This document shows positions 1-12,200 of a stretch of DNA of 64,000 nt, one piece after another (the stretch's first letter is position 1; each line of letters starts with the position of its first letter). The stretch is from NCBI GenBank assembly GCA_025642065.1, contig JAODUP010000347.1:317501-381500 (forward strand), read 5' to 3'. The translations under genes and the position numbers were made by a program. This DNA is from Paralvinella palmiformis (taxonomy: Eukaryota; Annelida; Polychaeta; Terebellida; Alvinellidae). Below the pieces are notes generated by a model. It made no database searches and had not been told where the DNA came from. It saw only the letters and a program-made list of their open reading frames with translations.

Positions 1-1407
1 CGCTATTAGTCTACAATATCGTGAATATGGCCACCTCGTGTTATAGGAGATGACCGAAGTGTGTGCTTTTTTTGCTGAGTCATCATATTATGACACCGTT
101 AATGTGATTACCGCGTGACCGTGTAAGTAATCGTGTGTTGTGTCAACACAAACCAAATCCGCCACAATACGGAGTCTTCCCCGTCGTCGCTTTATTAACA
201 TATGTCATAATGATTTATGTAAATCGTAATTTGAAGAAGACGAAAAAAAGATTCCCCAAACACGATTACTCTCCTACGACGACCGCATTGGAAAGCCTCA
301 AAATGGGAGACATTCTATAATCATTATAATGTTATTGTCTCGTGGTTAAGAGCAGTCTAATATTAGTCCTAATAACGTGTATGGTCAGTGCAGAGATGGA
401 CGTTTCAAATTCGGACATTCTAAATTAGGAAAGTTTCGGTTAAGAAGTTTGAGTGATGCCGTTCCTCGCTTCAGAGGATGACCTCTCGGACAATTACTGA
501 AAATGGACTCTTTCTTGAATACATCGCGATTGCTTATCAACGCCACTAGGTCATTAAATAGAGCTAACTGCCATGATCGATCTCTGAGCTCCAATCAAAT
601 ATTTCCGCAGCAAAGTTTTGTGTTATTTAATTCACGATGATAGTAATAGGCAAAGTGAAAGCGAAAATAAAATGGTAGCACGCGTCAGGTAATTTAGTAA
701 TATAATTGATGCTCAAACACTGATACGGCGAAAACCGGATGTACCTAGATAGGCTCAGTTCTGTAGCCATCCAACACTGTATTAAAGTGGTAGAACAATA
801 AGTTTTAAACCTCAATGCAAGTGTTCACGCCATAGTCTGTACTGAACTTAAAGGCAACCCTAGAGTCTGTATGTAAACAAGTTCCCTCTGGCTAAACAAT
901 ATGTTTAATATAATCGTGTACTAAACACATCAATTATAACAGTGCAGTAAATAGTAAGTCGCAAGTTTTTGTTTGTTTGGTTTTAACGAATAATTTGTTA
1001 AGACAGCTTTCAATGAGTATAAAAATGTAATTCGTTGTATTTTGTTTTCGAATAAGATGCCATGAAATAAAAGGTTTTAAAATGAATTTGATTGTTTTCA
1101 TTTTTAAAATAATTAACCTGTACGAAAAGTCCTGGTGCAAGGATGTACTAATACGAAATGTTACAATAAAAAACACGACGCTTTGTCCGAAACGTCTACA
1201 GGAGAATTTCTTTTTTAAAGAGGTTGACCTTGAAGTCAGGAAAACTCCACAGTAATACGGTCAGCATCCAGTCAAATGACGTTATAACAGGATATTAATA
1301 AGGGAAGGTTCACAAGGAAGGCTTATCAAATCTACTTGCATTCAAGTGTGATTTCATTTGTATCTTTGATGTTAATGCACGATAGAAACATTTGCGCAGG
1401 CGCGCGC

Positions 1408-1480
1408 TCACACACACACACACACACACACAGACACACACACACACACACACAGAGAGAGAAAGAGAGAGAGAGAGAGA
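1408..1480. repeat. (CA)n/(GA)n microsatellite
   Basis: A CA dinucleotide run passes into a GA run. It generates a spurious low-complexity minus-strand open frame. Confidence 0.9.
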
Positions 1481-1955
1481 AACAAAATATTAAACAAAAC
1501 TGTAATTAAAAGCCCAACACCGGTACACAATGGACAAACAGTGTCAGGTTGGGGGCTCTGGGGTGATGGGGGTGGGGACGTTATTATACAGGTAAGTTGA
1601 CATTTTTCGTTCACCGTCAGTGACTCAGGTAGAAGCAATTAGTTACAGCAGTAGAACAATGGCCAGGTAGAGCGACTGCTGGTAATTGACCTAATTAGTA
1701 ACCTGCACCAAGAGTTGATTAGTTTTCTATTGTTAACAACTAGTCGTTGATTGTTGGAGCTACTCGAGACAGCTGCCGTGAACGTCCAAAACTACCAAAT
1801 AGGACCATTTACCGTCCTATTGTCGACGGTCAAAACCGGCAACAAGTGGACACCTCATCCATAAAGACCGAAACAAAAGAACCAAGCGTCCACCGAGGAA
1901 ATGTTTGACCTCTGACCCGAGAGGAATTAATTCTCACCAGTCGACAGCTGGACGT

Positions 1956-1998
1956 GGAGGGTTTGGAGGGGTTGGGGTTGGGGTTGGGAAAGGGGTGG
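1956..1998 (+). other. G-quadruplex-prone G-rich tract
   Basis: Runs of three and four G are separated by TT or short A/T loops, including TTGGGG units in tandem. At least five G-runs of three or more lie within about 40 bases, which fits the G-quadruplex pattern. The tract is too short and too internal to be a telomere. Confidence 0.6.
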
Positions 1999-3571
1999 TA
2001 CTCTGATTTGGCGCGCGAACGCAGCAAATCGTACCTCCGAGTATCGCCAATAGTTGATAATTGCTCTCGCGGGAACACGAGGTCGGGGATTGAGTGACTC
2101 ATCTCGAGTACCTCATTTCGTTTGGAGGCCGGAATCGACAGCGCAGTAAAGCAATGGATGTTTTAGCTGTCACTTGGAGAAACTTAGCCTTCGGACTTTA
2201 ATGGGTCTAATCCGTAATCTAGACGCATCCATGCGGACATCCACACGTAAACCTATATTTCTACGTGGAGTCTGACCCAGTTCTTCACTCATTGATCCGT
2301 GTATTTATTCTTCTGTTATAAGTTTACTATTCTCCGTTGTAAATATCACGACCCCCTATTCCTAGACATGCCTGCTTTAATCACATATCTACGATAATAG
2401 CCAATACATAGATCAGAGAGTACAACGCCACGTTGCCAACACGTTGGTCACGTGTCTCCGGTCTCATATGTTTGCTGCAATTCTGGAACTGCGCACGACA
2501 CGTGGCGTGTTATATAGTGGGTATAAAGCTATAATAATCACTCGTGCAGTGCTGTTACTGACATTACGGTTGCTATATTTTACTATAGGTATTTTCTATA
2601 GATGTGCGTTCTGTGTAATTCAGTTTACCCCCCCCCCCAACAAAACAAACCCAACAAAACAAAAAAACTAAAACAAAACACGTTTATAGCAAAGTTTCGA
2701 AACACTCGTAAATCGTACAAAACACATTCCGAAAGCTAGGTAGCAGTATATGTGTGTATGGAGAACAGGATTAGGTCGATGGTCTCAGAACAGTGTAACA
2801 AAATCCTACACATCATTTTATTGAGGAACATTGGGATCTTAGCGTACCAAGTGCCAAGGAAGAACGAGTACTAAAGAAAAATGTAAATGTGGTTCTTTTG
2901 CGACCAAATTAAAAGAAAGATGAAACACCCTTTTGTTTGAACCTATATGTTTGAGTTACATGGCGAACAAACAGTTAGTCAATGGGTACCTTTTTATAAT
3001 ATAATAATGTATGATCTATATAGCACCACATTCAACTGTGTTGTTCTGGGATGCTTTACATATATATTATTGTCCCTGACTCAGATCGGCTTCAATCCAG
3101 CATCTGCTTCATCTCCGAAATGAGAATACGTCACATTGAATACTAAAGTAGAGCGCACAAGTGAATTATACGTGGTTAATTAGATCCAATGTAGTGTTTG
3201 TTATAGTTAGTTATATCCTGATTTAACATTTGTGCTTAGGAATCAATCAATGCTTGCTGTTTTATAGAAAATGTATACACGTATCTTTCTTTAAAGGTGA
3301 CGGGAAAAGAAACTCACATTTCGAAGTAAATAAAACGTAACAAATAATTATTTTATTCCCTATCAGGTGTACTACCATGCTCAAAACAATTCTAACAATC
3401 AGCTGTCCTGTTTCCATTAAAATATTCCATAAATCCTTAATTTCCGAATTTTCACGAGCCATTGCTAGTGTGTACTACACTCGCTAGGGATTATCATGTG
3501 ACGTCATCTTTGCCAAACATTGCGTAGTGCCACAGCTTTGGTTACAAGCGTTTGACCAGTTGACCGATAAA

Positions 3572-3700
3572 ATGTCAGATCCCGACAAATGTTTTGTCAT
3601 TCTCAGGGATATCAAGCCCTACAACTTCGAATCACTCACGAAAAAGGGCCATAGAAGTATTAATTGATAGGAATGAGCTGCAGCAAATGCAGACGTGGAT
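3572..3700 (+). other. Possible fragment of a transposon-linked P2X7-like domain protein
   Basis: An ATG at 3572 opens a 31-codon frame containing DIKPYNFESLTKK. A second piece in the same area, after stops, contains DPEQPPVPPTPGSG. The PYxFEP-like motif recalls the start of the P2X7 C-terminal-like domain carried by many lophotrochozoan multicopy proteins. It lies about 500 bp from a THAP-like relic on the other strand. The match is short and the call is tentative. Confidence 0.2.
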
Positions 3701-4157
3701 CCAGAGCAACCACCTGTACCGCCGACACCCGGCTCCGGTCCAAAACAACAAGAGTTGGATTAGCGTGTATTTGTTTGTGTTGGTATAAGCTTAATTGATA
3801 AGTCAACACACGGGGCCTGAATTCGAATATTTCCCTCATCCTATCACATAACGTCATTTAAAATAAAGTGATATTTGTCGATACACGGGAGCCCAGTGAA
3901 TGCAGGGGGCTCTCCCAAATGTGGCTTACACAGCCATAAGAAGCTTTTTTTTGCGAATAAGTAAAATTTTGCTTATTTACGAATGCGTGAACTGGTGAAT
4001 GTCCAATAATTTGCTCCCAAGATTACCCTATTATCGCTCATACATACCCGTTTTCTATTTAGTTTAGTTTTTCCATCAAACTGCTGATTCGTCTGGGTTT
4101 AGAATTATCTAGTTTGTCGAATATGATTGGAATGGCATCTTATGTGAGTCTGACACT

Positions 4158-4385
4158 TCATGTCATAAAATACCACTGATCGTGCCATAGACGGCGAAAT
4201 AACGAAATTCGTTCCTCCAAGTGAAAGTGTCTCCGGCAGAGCTTGCTGTGGCAAGTTGGCTTCCACTGCACTCTTTTCATGTTTCGCAGCCAATCGCGCA
4301 AACGAGTCTTGTTTTTGGAGAATGAATGCATACTCCATCCACTGGCAGACCCATTTGCACAATTATATGCGGCGAAATACACTAT
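4158..4385 (-). pseudogene. THAP-type zinc-finger fragment, degenerate
   Basis: The minus-strand translation reads AAYNCANGS, then RLRDWLRNMKRVQWKPT, then CHSKLCRRHF. This follows the THAP layout of C-x(2-4)-C, a basic helix with W, the WxPT turn, then C-x2-H-F. THAP domains are DNA-binding C2CH fingers found in P-element-type transposases and in many animal multicopy proteins. The residue before AAYNC is Phe where the family normally has the first zinc-binding Cys, so this finger has probably lost a ligand. There is no ATG at the expected start and no long downstream frame. I read it as a decayed fragment. Confidence 0.5.
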
Positions 4386-4974
4386 TTTATACGTTTACCA
4401 AAGATAATATAGAACACTTAACACATGTTAAACAAGGCCACGACGAGTGTTTGACGTCTATGTTTGTCAAACACGACGTCACATTCCGAAGTTTTCCGAA
4501 GATTCTCGGTTAAAGCTGTGGCATATTAGTCCATGTTGAGATGCTAGTAAAGCAAGTTTTAAAAGGACTGTAATTTTTTCACTAGGAAATAATTAAACTA
4601 TATCTCTGACTGAAATTGATTTTAATAAATAACACTGACATTTTGATAAATTTTGACTAAGATGATTTCATGGATTTCTGTAAACCTCCAAATTACAGGG
4701 CAAAAGCTTTCTGCATGTCCACGATGGATGCATTCCAGCCGCGTACAGAAACGGATTATATAGTTTAGTCTTTGTCTACCTGGTTCGTCAACGAGTATCA
4801 GGATGGTCTAGTACATCCAGTTACAAACACTGAAATCTGTAATATCGCACATCTGATTGTGACATCAATTAGCTTAGACGAACATATATTCCAAAATATG
4901 ACAATATAACCTTTTTTTTGAGGTGAGTCTATCTATTTCAAGGTTTCACTAGCAACTCATGAATTTATTAATGC

Positions 4975-5200
4975 CAATACAACTGAATATCTGTGTGAAC
5001 TCTTGTCCATTAGAAAGTCATCCCGAAAATTAAGGTCATCCAGTCGAACACTATAGCAGGTACGTGCATCTCGGTTCATGCCATATTTATTTATTTAGTG
5101 CAGAAGCCACCACTTTGTAGAAAAGATTCCCAAAGGAGACTAGAAATACGCAATCTCCACAAAAGATAAATACCTTCTAAAAGCTTACCTGTTAAATGTT
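4975..5200 (+). pseudogene. 3' end fragment of an L2/CR1-like LINE
   Basis: The segment from about 4985 (ATCTGTGTGAACTCTTGTCC, then TTAGAAAGTCATCCCGAAAA) matches the 3' coding part of the LINE at 38807-39015, with point changes and small indels. Translated, it is the YLCEL..IRKSSRKLRSSS part of the reverse-transcriptase C-terminus. It is 5'-truncated, as expected for LINE retrocopies. Confidence 0.6.
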
Positions 5201-5439
5201 GCTCTCTCTACTATCGAATTTCAATCATTCAAATTTCTAATTGAGTATGGGAAATGGTATTATTTTACATCTATTTTTGTTACATTATAGGCCAAATGTC
5301 TTTCACACATAGCCAGGTCGGGATTTAAACCTGCATGCTAAAGCAGTTGTTTATTATTGTTGAAGGAACACTTTAAAAAACTAACAACAAGGCCCAATCC
5401 CACAGCTAACCTTAAAAATATATTATTCTATATTAATTG

Positions 5440-5496
5440 ACTAGTTTGTGTGTATGTGTGTGTGTGTGTGTATGTATGCATGTATATGTGTGTGTT

Positions 5497-5537
<41 letters not shown>
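5440..5537. repeat. (GT)n/(TA)n microsatellite
   Basis: GT runs interspersed with TATATA. Not coding. Confidence 0.85.
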
Positions 5538-6277
5538 TGAGGCATATATATGGATATAGTTAAAATATGAACGAAATGCGTTGATCAATTAATTTCCTGA
5601 TATCTTCACACATTACAAAATACGGCTGCTCTAAATTCTTAAAGTGGAATTTATTTAATTTGAACGAAGCTGTCTATAATAAATGTCTTATGGGTATTAT
5701 ATCAAAATATTAGAGATTTCGCTATTTAAACATAATTATTGTTGCTCCATTTTAATTTAGAAGACCACAATAGAAGGCTTAAATTATTTTTTTAACTTTG
5801 CACTTTTCACAATCAAACAAGTAAATATAATATTATAAGAAAACTATATTTTATGTTGAATTATATGGTGATACACTACAATTAGTATTAGTAATATTAC
5901 TTCCCAAGAATGTAAAGCAGTTGATGTTATTACTAAGTTCCAGCTTCGATTAATGAGATGACGACAAATGTGTTTAATATTAGACAACACAGAACTGGAA
6001 ATCTGGAAAATCACAGCCATGATCAACGTAACATAAAGACGTGCTAACATACTTTGTCTTCGATCTTTATAATAATATATGTATTGGCAGAAATACCTTA
6101 TGTGACATGTGTATACAAGGATCAGATCCAGCGATAAAATACAAGGTAATTACAGAAGCGAAATTATTGCATACTTAAATATACATGTAATGGATTAGAT
6201 CGAGGAGGCAGTATACGAGAAAGAACCTGAATTGAATTTTGACAGTTCCTCGGGCTCCACCCACTGTAAGGATGGAT

Positions 6278-6350
6278 GGATGTTGTTTAACGACACATCG
6301 GCACAATTTAGGCCATTCAGTGTCCTAGAACGTTTAGACCACCCACTGTA
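6278..6350 (+). repeat. Fragment of a dispersed short repeat (TGTTTAACGACA type)
   Basis: The block begins GGATGTTGTTTAACGACACA. Similar 'TTTAACGAC' short repeats are common in molluscan genomes as far as I recall. Only about 70 bases are recognisable. Confidence 0.35.
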
Positions 6351-6469
6351 ACCAATGACATGATCAACATGTTACTTACGATATAGTCACCTATATATTT
6401 AAAATTCTTGTGATGATGAATAGACACCCTATAATATCATATGGAATAGCCATTAACGTCATAAATCAA

Positions 6470-6470
<1 letters not shown>

Positions 6471-6525
<55 letters not shown>
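6471..6525. repeat. (TA)n microsatellite
   Basis: Near-perfect TA dinucleotide run of about 50 bases. Confidence 0.95.
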
Positions 6526-6526
<1 letters not shown>

Positions 6527-7567
6527 TTATATTTATATATCAATACAGGTCCTTATATGTCGAAAACATAAAACGAATGATGGCGCGTATGTTTTTCCTG
6601 TTGGTCGTGAAAGTTATTCCCACACAGTGGTAGTCATGACTGTAAGTAATACAGTCAACATTTATTGGATAGAACATCGTCCCTACAAGGAGGTGTGTCA
6701 GTAGTAACTAGTGACAGTGGACTAGAGAGTAAGAAAGTAGGTGTATTATTATAATACACTGATTAATGTATTAAAATAGCATCTCGAAGCGAATATTGCC
6801 GTTGCGTCTTACCAGAATCCCAGGGGTACCCGTGTTTCTGGAACGTTTCCCTGGATATTCTCCCTTAGTCCTTGTGTCTCAAGTTTGAGCAATGTCGAGA
6901 GTAAACAAAACGCTCACTCACACACCTCTATCGAATTAGGACAGGTCATTACTTATGGAGTGGTACATATAGTGGCTAATACTGGACGGAATTCTTGCTG
7001 TCCATCGATTAAAAATTATCTATTTTATGCGTGGATCTCTAACAAACAAGTGTCGTTGCTTAGAGATCTACCTATTTGCCGATTATCTGGCATTAATGTG
7101 GCAATCCGCTCCCATAAACACGACCCAGTTTCTCACTCGGCGCTAACTTCACATAAACAACTCAAGTGATTGGCTAGTTATCAGACCACGTGACTAAGCC
7201 CAAGATGGCCGTCATTTATGGTAGAGGCTGATCTATTTACGAGCCCGAAACATGTAGTTCCTGTTTAACTATTAATGTCAGAGGTTGCTTTATCAGCATT
7301 AATACCACCGACAAAGTACTTGTGGGTGATGTTCAGGAGAACAGACAACATCAGTTTTGGTGTCAGGGCCGCCGCTAAGTCATCCTTATTTACGATCAGG
7401 TGTACGCTTAGGAAATACTTGTTAATTATTCAGTGAATTATGGTCTTGGTATTATACACGCTACTCGATGTCAAGTACTGTGATACGCATGCAAGCGTTT
7501 AAGCACACTCACATACACGAGCTCATATCAAGCAAGCAACCATACCCGCATAAACTCACAATGATAA

Positions 7568-7613
<46 letters not shown>
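7568..7613. repeat. (TA)n microsatellite
   Basis: Uninterrupted TA run. Confidence 0.95.
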
Positions 7614-7616
<3 letters not shown>

Positions 7617-7984
7617 CAATGTTCATCGTGTGATATAACCTCGGATTAAAATATAGTCAGATAATCCAATCTAGCCTGTCCATATTTCTGGTTGGCAGGA
7701 CGTCCGGTTTCCATTCGATGACGTTTGTTTTCTGAACAATAGAACACGTCATGGAACCGTTGTGTATTCTAATAAAATATGATCAGTGTTTCGCGACCAA
7801 GTCTTTAATATGTGACCGAAATAACTTAAATAATAATCTGAATATTGACCTCCTTCGATGAAAAATCTTTGGGGCACTCATTAACCCAGAAAACAACTTT
7901 GTGACATCACCATTGATTTGTTAACATTAATATCTTTTATCATAATATATGACAATGGCCGATTAAATGCTTTACCAGTCTGGA

Positions 7985-8155
7985 AACAAAGACTTCTGGT
8001 GCCTAAGGTTACAATTGACGTATGATATGAACACCTGGTCGCCGAAGGAGTGACTCCCTGGTGAGGTATCCCACAAACACAGGTATGAGTCAGATTTGAA
8101 CCAACGACTTGCAGCTTTGCAGCACAATACTCTAACTGCTACGCCATTGAAGCAT
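7985..8155 (-). repeat. tRNA-derived SINE (family B), minus orientation
   Basis: Read on the minus strand, it begins AATGGCGTAGCAGTTAGAGT (A-box-like), followed by a GGTTCAAATC B-box-like site, CACAAACAC and a CTGGTCGCC-type 3' part. The same layout recurs on the same strand at 15755-15935 and 27127-27270, and weakly near 62330. Confidence 0.45.
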
Positions 8156-8170
8156 GCTCTATATGTTCGG

Positions 8171-8174
<4 letters not shown>

Positions 8175-8268
<94 letters not shown>
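8175..8268. repeat. (TA)n then (GA)n compound microsatellite
   Basis: About 60 bases of TA are followed by about 34 bases of GA. The run produces long meaningless open frames on both strands. Confidence 0.95.
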
Positions 8269-8269
<1 letters not shown>

Positions 8270-8486
8270 CCTACATATAGTTTCATCTCTAGAGAGCCGC
8301 TTATGACCAGCATTGAAATATGCTAAACCAAACATGTTGTTGGATATGGCCTATCAAGTGTAACGTGTGATTAGTTTGACCCATTAAACATTAAGACGTG
8401 GAAATGCCGTCAGTAATAGACGCTGTATAAGATCAGGATAAGGTCAAGGCTTCCATAGGTTATCAGATTGCCGAGAACGGAAATAT

Positions 8487-8565
8487 GTGGCAGCGCGATG
8501 GCCCAGCTGATAGAGTTAACAGTCACATATATAAAATAGTTGTGTTCGAATCCATGCCAACAAAG
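8487..8565 (+). repeat. tRNA-like SINE head
   Basis: ATGGCCCAGCTGATAGAG resembles a Pol III A box. GTGTTCGAATCC about 45 bases later resembles a B box. No acceptor-stem pairing or anticodon loop supports a functional tRNA. Confidence 0.35.
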
Positions 8566-9299
8566 CTACTAATGCGAGACGCTAGTTGTTGCAGCAGGCA
8601 TTCCTATGTACGTTAGACGTAATCAATTTGTTTATGAGATAAGGACATTTTTGAGGAGTTCTATCAAAGCCCATGCTCTCTGTACCAGTTATCACCTTCA
8701 TTCGATATCATTTGGTATTATCTTTATTATTTATCTGAGTGTAAATCTTTTTTAAAATCTCTGCATGGACTAATACATACTCTTAACTGATACTAAAATG
8801 GGCTCACTAATGTAAATGGTAATATGTTGAACTTAGTGATTAGTGGCGAGGACTGACGCGATTTCTGATGATACAATTGCTGATACTGAATTAGCCATCA
8901 TTAATCCAGGCAAGGCTCACATATCAGAAATATCGTGCGATTGATATTACACAGCTAAACGCAGATATTCTAGTGTTTGACTTCGTGGCGTCACCATATT
9001 CCACATTTTGATAACCCCGTAGAGCCAAATAATATCTGGATAACAAACCTGACGGAGCAACACGCTTCTGTGCCAGCCATTGTATTTACTAAAGGATTAG
9101 TTACACCTGGAACAATGCGGATATCACTGCGGATTATATGGTCGGACTAAGCTGACGGTTGACAGGGATTTGTATCCTAATAACCAGCTCCAAGTTGGCA
9201 TATTCCGATGAGAAGATACCGCAAAGGTGCCTAATCAAAGACAGTTGTGTTACCCGACGTCCAACCTGTTCAACTGGTAACATTGTTCAGCGTACTTTG

Positions 9300-10578
9300 T
9301 TTTGAAGACCACCCGTATCCATAAAGATCCCGAAGAACAGTCTCTTAAAAAGATCCATTCAGATGTTCTAGAACCTAACGCAGACGAAGTTTTCAGTAGT
9401 TTAACGTCGTTCTCCCCAGAATCAGCATCTGGTGCATCGCTTGCTCATGATCTAATTTCTACTTGGATCCTAAAACGATGGAAGGACGCGGATTTTTCCA
9501 AATATTTCACAGCTGTCCTGTAAGTTTCCAAATTGCATGAACAATTCCGCGGTAAAGCCTTTGATAGAGAAATCATCGCCTAACCCAAGATAATATAAAT
9601 ATTATGGGTTGGTATCATATCGGCGTTTTGTATTAAAGGTTATCGAAAAGGCTGTGGCTAACCAGTCGACATCTAAAGACCAAGACGATAGTGTGAATGG
9701 CATGTTGCTCGATCTACGCGTTGTGTTTGACACCGTGGCTTACTATAGCTTGGTCGGTTGACCCGCTAATAAACTTGGTATAAACGTTGTGGCTCGTCAG
9801 TGATTGAACTCGTATCTTCGAGACTGTACACAAGTTGCCACAGTTATGTTCTGTTCCAACTACTCCAATGGCCGATTTTGGGCCCTCTTCTATTTCTTTT
9901 GTACGTATTTCCAATGAAAGACAGTTACGCAGGTAACACATAATTTGGAGGGTCATATTGCTGACATCAATATATGGATGTTAAGAAACAGACATGATAG
10001 ATCTTGGAATCTTGGTATAGTATTGGATGCGCGCCTTAATAGGGAAGCTCATATAAAACGAGTGTGCTAAGTTTCGAATTTCCACCTAAGAACCATTCGA
10101 ATTGTCCAAAATGTTTCGTCACCTGACCCAATTGGAAGTTCAGTCCATACCCCTGTGACCTTAATTATTGTAATTCCATCCGATCGAGATTTATGATGTT
10201 TCTGTTCAGAAGCTTCAACAACTGGAAAATTCAACGAGGCCACTTGTGTCAACGATAGGCCGATATGTAAATATCAACCCTGTACTTAAGACACTGTATT
10301 GGCTTCTAGTTAGATACAGGATATATCCTTACTCATAAAGTTCTACGTGAACAGGCGCCGTCAGATATCGGTAACATGTTTCAGTTGTACCATTCAACAA
10401 AGACGCTGAGGTCCGTGGGCTCAAACTTATTGTTAATACCGAGTGACCAGCACCCACATCATGGAATGAACTCCTAGACCAACTGAGACATTGTCATTCA
10501 GTAAATAGTTTTAACTATGACCTTAAGATTTACCCCTTTAGCGCTGCGTATTCATAAATTTGCAGATGATGATGATAA
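9300..10578 (+). pseudogene. Decayed L2/CR1-like LINE (reverse transcriptase and 3' end)
   Basis: Translating the + strand in shifting frames gives, in order: a pre-RT block with DLISTWILKRW, NSAVKPLIEKSSP, VIEKAVANQ, and MLLDLRVVFDTVAY (normally LLDLSAAFDTV). Further on come LGIVLDARLNREAHIK and a C-terminal block, and then a GATGATGAT 3' tail ending near 10578. Stops and frameshifts separate every block, so it is dead. The last ~140 bases (10430-10578) recur almost unchanged, inverted, at 28583-28765. A SINE in the opposite orientation follows immediately at 10580. Confidence 0.65.
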
Positions 10579-10579
10579 T

Positions 10580-10741
10580 TGGTATTTCTACGGTAGGTAG
10601 GCTAAATGGGCCGAGCGACCCCAAAGGTAATGAAGCGAAGTCAAAGATGAAACACCCTTCAGATATGCCCACGCCAAGATTCGAACACGGGTGGTAATGA
10701 TCTGTGGTCCAACACGCTACCGCTAAACCACAGAAGCGCCC
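10580..10741 (-). repeat. tRNA-derived SINE (family A), minus orientation
   Basis: The reverse complement begins GGGCGCTTCTGTGGTTTAGC (A-box region). It continues with a GTGTTCGAATCTTGG B-box, a body with GAAGGGTGTTTCATC and CGCTTCATTACC, and a GGTCGCTCGGCCCATTTAGC end. The same family is at 23117, 27302, 28400, 30921, 31938 and 46226. The 3' end abuts the LINE tail, forming the chimeric junction also seen at 28.58 kb. Confidence 0.75.
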
Positions 10742-10858
10742 TAATTGATAACATTTATGTCTGCATGTTTTAACAGCTCATTTGGCAATCTTATCTGTTC
10801 TATTTTTATATAAAGCACCACAGAACAACGTAGTCAAAAGTAGTGGTATATATAGCCA

Positions 10859-10860
<2 letters not shown>

Positions 10861-10929
<69 letters not shown>
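10861..10929. repeat. (ATT)n microsatellite
   Basis: About 23 ATT units in a perfect run. Confidence 0.95.
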
Positions 10930-10932
<3 letters not shown>

Positions 10933-11029
10933 ACATTAGCTATTTTACGAGTTATGCAATGATTGATGAGATTCAACAGAATATATCGGAATATAATAAA
11001 CCTACTCTATGACATATTAATAATAATGA

Positions 11030-11110
11030 TAATGGGGTGATGATGATGATGATGGTGGTGATGATGAAACTGACGCTAATAATAACAATAATAATAATAA
11101 TACAAAAATA
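11030..11110. repeat. (ATG)n/(AAT)n imperfect trinucleotide repeats
   Basis: GATGATGATG and AATAATAATA tracts. No coding signal. Confidence 0.8.
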
Positions 11111-12044
11111 ATCGTTCGCATTTAGTCACTTCACTCCATATTTAACTGTTGATTTCATTGCTTGAAGCACATCTGTTGACTTTTGAAAGCCAAGGATCTA
11201 ATCATTATCGTTTTCACCGATAATTGGAATATTACTATCTCTTGCATGAACTAGTTGGTTTAGGTAAAAACTTTCAGTCCCGCAACTAATTTAATAAACT
11301 GATCCCAGGAAGGCATTCCTCCAAAATGAGAGGCAAGAAACACGAAAAGTTAGCAGAGGAAAATATTACAGTTGCTAAGAGATGGCACATACCCGTACAT
11401 ATCTACACATATGATATCGTTTATGAAATTATACTTCTAAACTAGAATTACTAGTTCTTGGCTGGTGAACCTTAGTTTGGTGAGACACTGTATTTGGTTT
11501 ATATATGGCAATTAGTATTATTAGTGTTTCTACATTAAATCTCTATCTCTCCGATTTCTCTCTCCCCCTCTCTCTCCATAGAAATAATAAAATATCCAAT
11601 TACTCGGTTAAAAATAACAAAACATTATTTATACTATCCACATTTTACTTGAAACGCAGTCGTTTTATATAATGTTAGGCTGCCAGTAGCTTATTTTACT
11701 TCGTATTAACGTTCTTAACCATTAGGCCTATGTCTGAATTAACGTCGCCTTCCAACATTCCGTTCGTGGAATAAAAACATTACGTAAAGTCCATTCTAAT
11801 CACTAGGTGCCGCCAGCTGTAAGACAAATAAATCTAAATTTTATCTTTAAATGCGAATATTGCACGATTTACAAGGAAGTGTCAGGATAAAGTATGATGA
11901 AGTTTTCTTGGGCAGCTGGAAAACATTCTCAAACCACTAAAGACCCAGATGGGAGTGGAATTTCGGAATATAGATTTTTGCTAGAACTCAGCAATTCCTT
12001 TCCAGTGTCAACTTATGTCTACTGGTGTCAGTTTAACAGTGATA

Positions 12045-12200
12045 GGGAAGACACACACACACACACGCACACACGCACGCACACATGCACACTTTTATTT
12101 ATGTTTATTTTTTTATGGAAGTAGAAGTCTCAAAGAATGTTTAGATGTTGATGTTCTGACCCATGTACAACTATATATGTATCCTAAAACACACATTGCC
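12045..12200 (+). repeat. Partial copy of the local dispersed repeat, with (CA)n
   Basis: A CA/CG-rich run is followed by TCAAAGAATGTTTAGATGTTG...CCTAAAACACACA. This matches the distal parts of the units at 13484-13975 and 16592-17110. Confidence 0.5.

Larger units (their letters stand above)
1..3480. other. Intergenic DNA, no gene recognised
   Basis: Open frames here are short, lack recognisable domains and overlap simple repeats. The stretch holds a CA/GA microsatellite at 1408-1480, a G-rich tract at 1956-1998 and a poly-C run near 2630. I see no exon-like block with splice sites. Confidence 0.6.

Noticed and set aside
1970..1990. Telomeric TTGGGG repeat
   Set aside because: Only three units, internal, and TTGGGG is not an animal telomere repeat.
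1830..2102. 90-codon minus-strand frame
   Set aside because: PNPNPNPSKPS is just the G-rich tract read in reverse. There is no domain or splice context.
7972..8326. Open frames of 76-113 codons on both strands
   Set aside because: Their length comes from (TA)n and (GA)n runs (YIYIYI, SLSLSL) and the rest is SINE sequence.
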